From DASWZN01 sp036404435 (lineage in GTDB: Bacteria > Acidobacteriota > Terriglobia > Bryobacterales > Bryobacteraceae): 64,000 bases of DNA. Where the stretch lies: NCBI GenBank assembly GCA_036404435.1, contig DASWZN010000051.1:62001-126000 (forward strand). Reading direction: 5' to 3'. Below the pieces are notes generated by a model. The model made no database searches, was not told the origin of the DNA, and saw only the letters and a list, made by a program, of their open reading frames with translations. Shown in pieces: positions 63,515 through 64,000 of the stretch. Both the position numbers and the translations under genes were made by a program. How positions within the stretch are numbered: the stretch's first letter is position 1; the number at the start of each line of letters is the position of its first letter.

Positions 63515-64000
63515 CTACGCCACCGGCTGCGCGGCGTACCGCTCGGCCATGACCGAAAGCGGAAGCGCTTCGTAGTCGCCGGCGTGACCGCCCTGCCCGA
63601 ACTGCGTCATGCGCAACGCCACCACCTTCTGCATCGCCTCGCGGGCGGGCTTGAGGTAGTCGCGCGGGTCGAACTTCTCCGGCGTCTCGAAGAACACCTT
63701 GCGGATGGCGCCGGTAATGGCCAGCCGGTTGTCCGTATCCACGTTGACCTTGCGCACGCCATTGCGGATGCCGAGCTGGATCTCTTCGACCGGCACGCCC
63801 CAGGTGGGCCTCAGCTTGCCGCCGTACTGGTTGATGATGTCCTGCAGGTCCTGCGGCACGCTCGAGGAGCCGTGCATCACCAGGTGCACCTTGGGCAGCC
63901 GGTTGTGGATCTCGATGAGCCGGTCCATCTTGAGCACCGCGCCGTCGGGCTTGCGCGAGAACTTGTAAGCGCCGTGGCTGGTGCCGATGGCGATGGCCAG
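63515..64000 (-). CDS. fba: Fructose-bisphosphate aldolase class II, C-terminal part (partial)
   Basis: The last 161 codons are present; the gene begins beyond the window. GTSHGAYKFSRKPDGAVLKM carries a zinc-ligand His, VHLVMHGSSSVPQDLQDIIN a further His and Ser, and VRKVNVDTDNRLAITGAIRK the phosphate-binding region. It cleaves fructose-1,6-bisphosphate in glycolysis and gluconeogenesis. The sequence resembles the long cyanobacterial-like class II form. Confidence 0.93.
   Translation of the reverse strand: MAIAIGTSHGAYKFSRKPDGAVLKMDRLIEIHNRLPKVHLVMHGSSSVPQDLQDIINQYGGKLRPTWGVPVEEIQLGIRNGVRKVNVDTDNRLAITGAIRKVFFETPEKFDPRDYLKPAREAMQKVVALRMTQFGQGGHAGDYEALPLSVMAERYAAQPVA

Overview
The window is high-GC bacterial chromosome with densely packed genes on both strands. 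The mix suggests Acidobacteriota, perhaps the Bryobacter/Solibacter branch (inference; there is no rRNA to confirm it). The hints are secreted Ig-like, HEAT and beta-propeller proteins, carboxypeptidase-regulatory-like domains, an ECF sigma/anti-sigma operon, a four-helix-bundle gene set among 7-bp repeats, and short palindromic dispersed repeats.

Layout. 1-5.2 kb: end of a quinone-oxidoreductase-like gene, then a leftward cluster of nfeD-like protease, slipin, SPOR protein, lipA and lnt. 5.3-12.2 kb: a large secreted repeat/propeller protein, ilvD, trxA, glgA and a small membrane protein. 12.3-20.2 kb: a fatty-acid beta-oxidation locus (acyl-CoA ligase, divergent TetR regulator, fused hydroxyacyl-CoA dehydrogenase/enoyl-CoA hydratase, thiolase, acyl-CoA dehydrogenase) with a palindromic operator in the divergent promoter. 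20.3-24.3 kb: secreted hypotheticals, a degenerate receiver protein and an aminotransferase. 24.4-28.7 kb: ftsY, ribD, ribE, then a methyltransferase-tetR operon with an operator over its promoter. 28.7-35.3 kb: HEAT and Ig-like secreted proteins, a DUF1778/GNAT toxin-antitoxin pair, a transporter remnant, a LytS-type kinase, ribA and a four-helix-bundle gene. 35.4-42.4 kb: an ABC exporter and an ECF sigma/anti-sigma operon with secreted partners. 42.5-48.9 kb: argS, a frameshifted DUF2442 gene, a secreted protein and aconitase.

The notable object is a 13,487-bp transposable element of the phage Mu type at 48972-62458. Its ends can be read from the sequence: imperfect 25-bp terminal inverted repeats sharing TAGT, GGA and TCGTTGGCCA at matching positions, flanked by the 5-bp duplication GGCAA. 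It has split a host palindromic repeat whose two halves lie on either side. It carries a MuA-like DDE transposase and MuB-like ATPase, a divergently transcribed repressor/XRE pair with a strong early promoter, a tail module (probable tail-assembly chaperone, tape measure and partners), a virion-like protein with a large inserted repeat region, and a secreted protein near the right end. No capsid, portal, terminase, tail-tube or sheath gene is visible. The reading frames are intact and mostly overlap by 4 bp, so this does not look like ordinary decay. A perfect, codon-length 126-bp direct repeat lies at the joint between the tail block and the transposition block.

Rightward of the element lie an S24 peptidase-like protein without a helix-turn-helix, a field of 7-bp repeats, and the C-terminal part of a class II fructose-bisphosphate aldolase that runs off the window.
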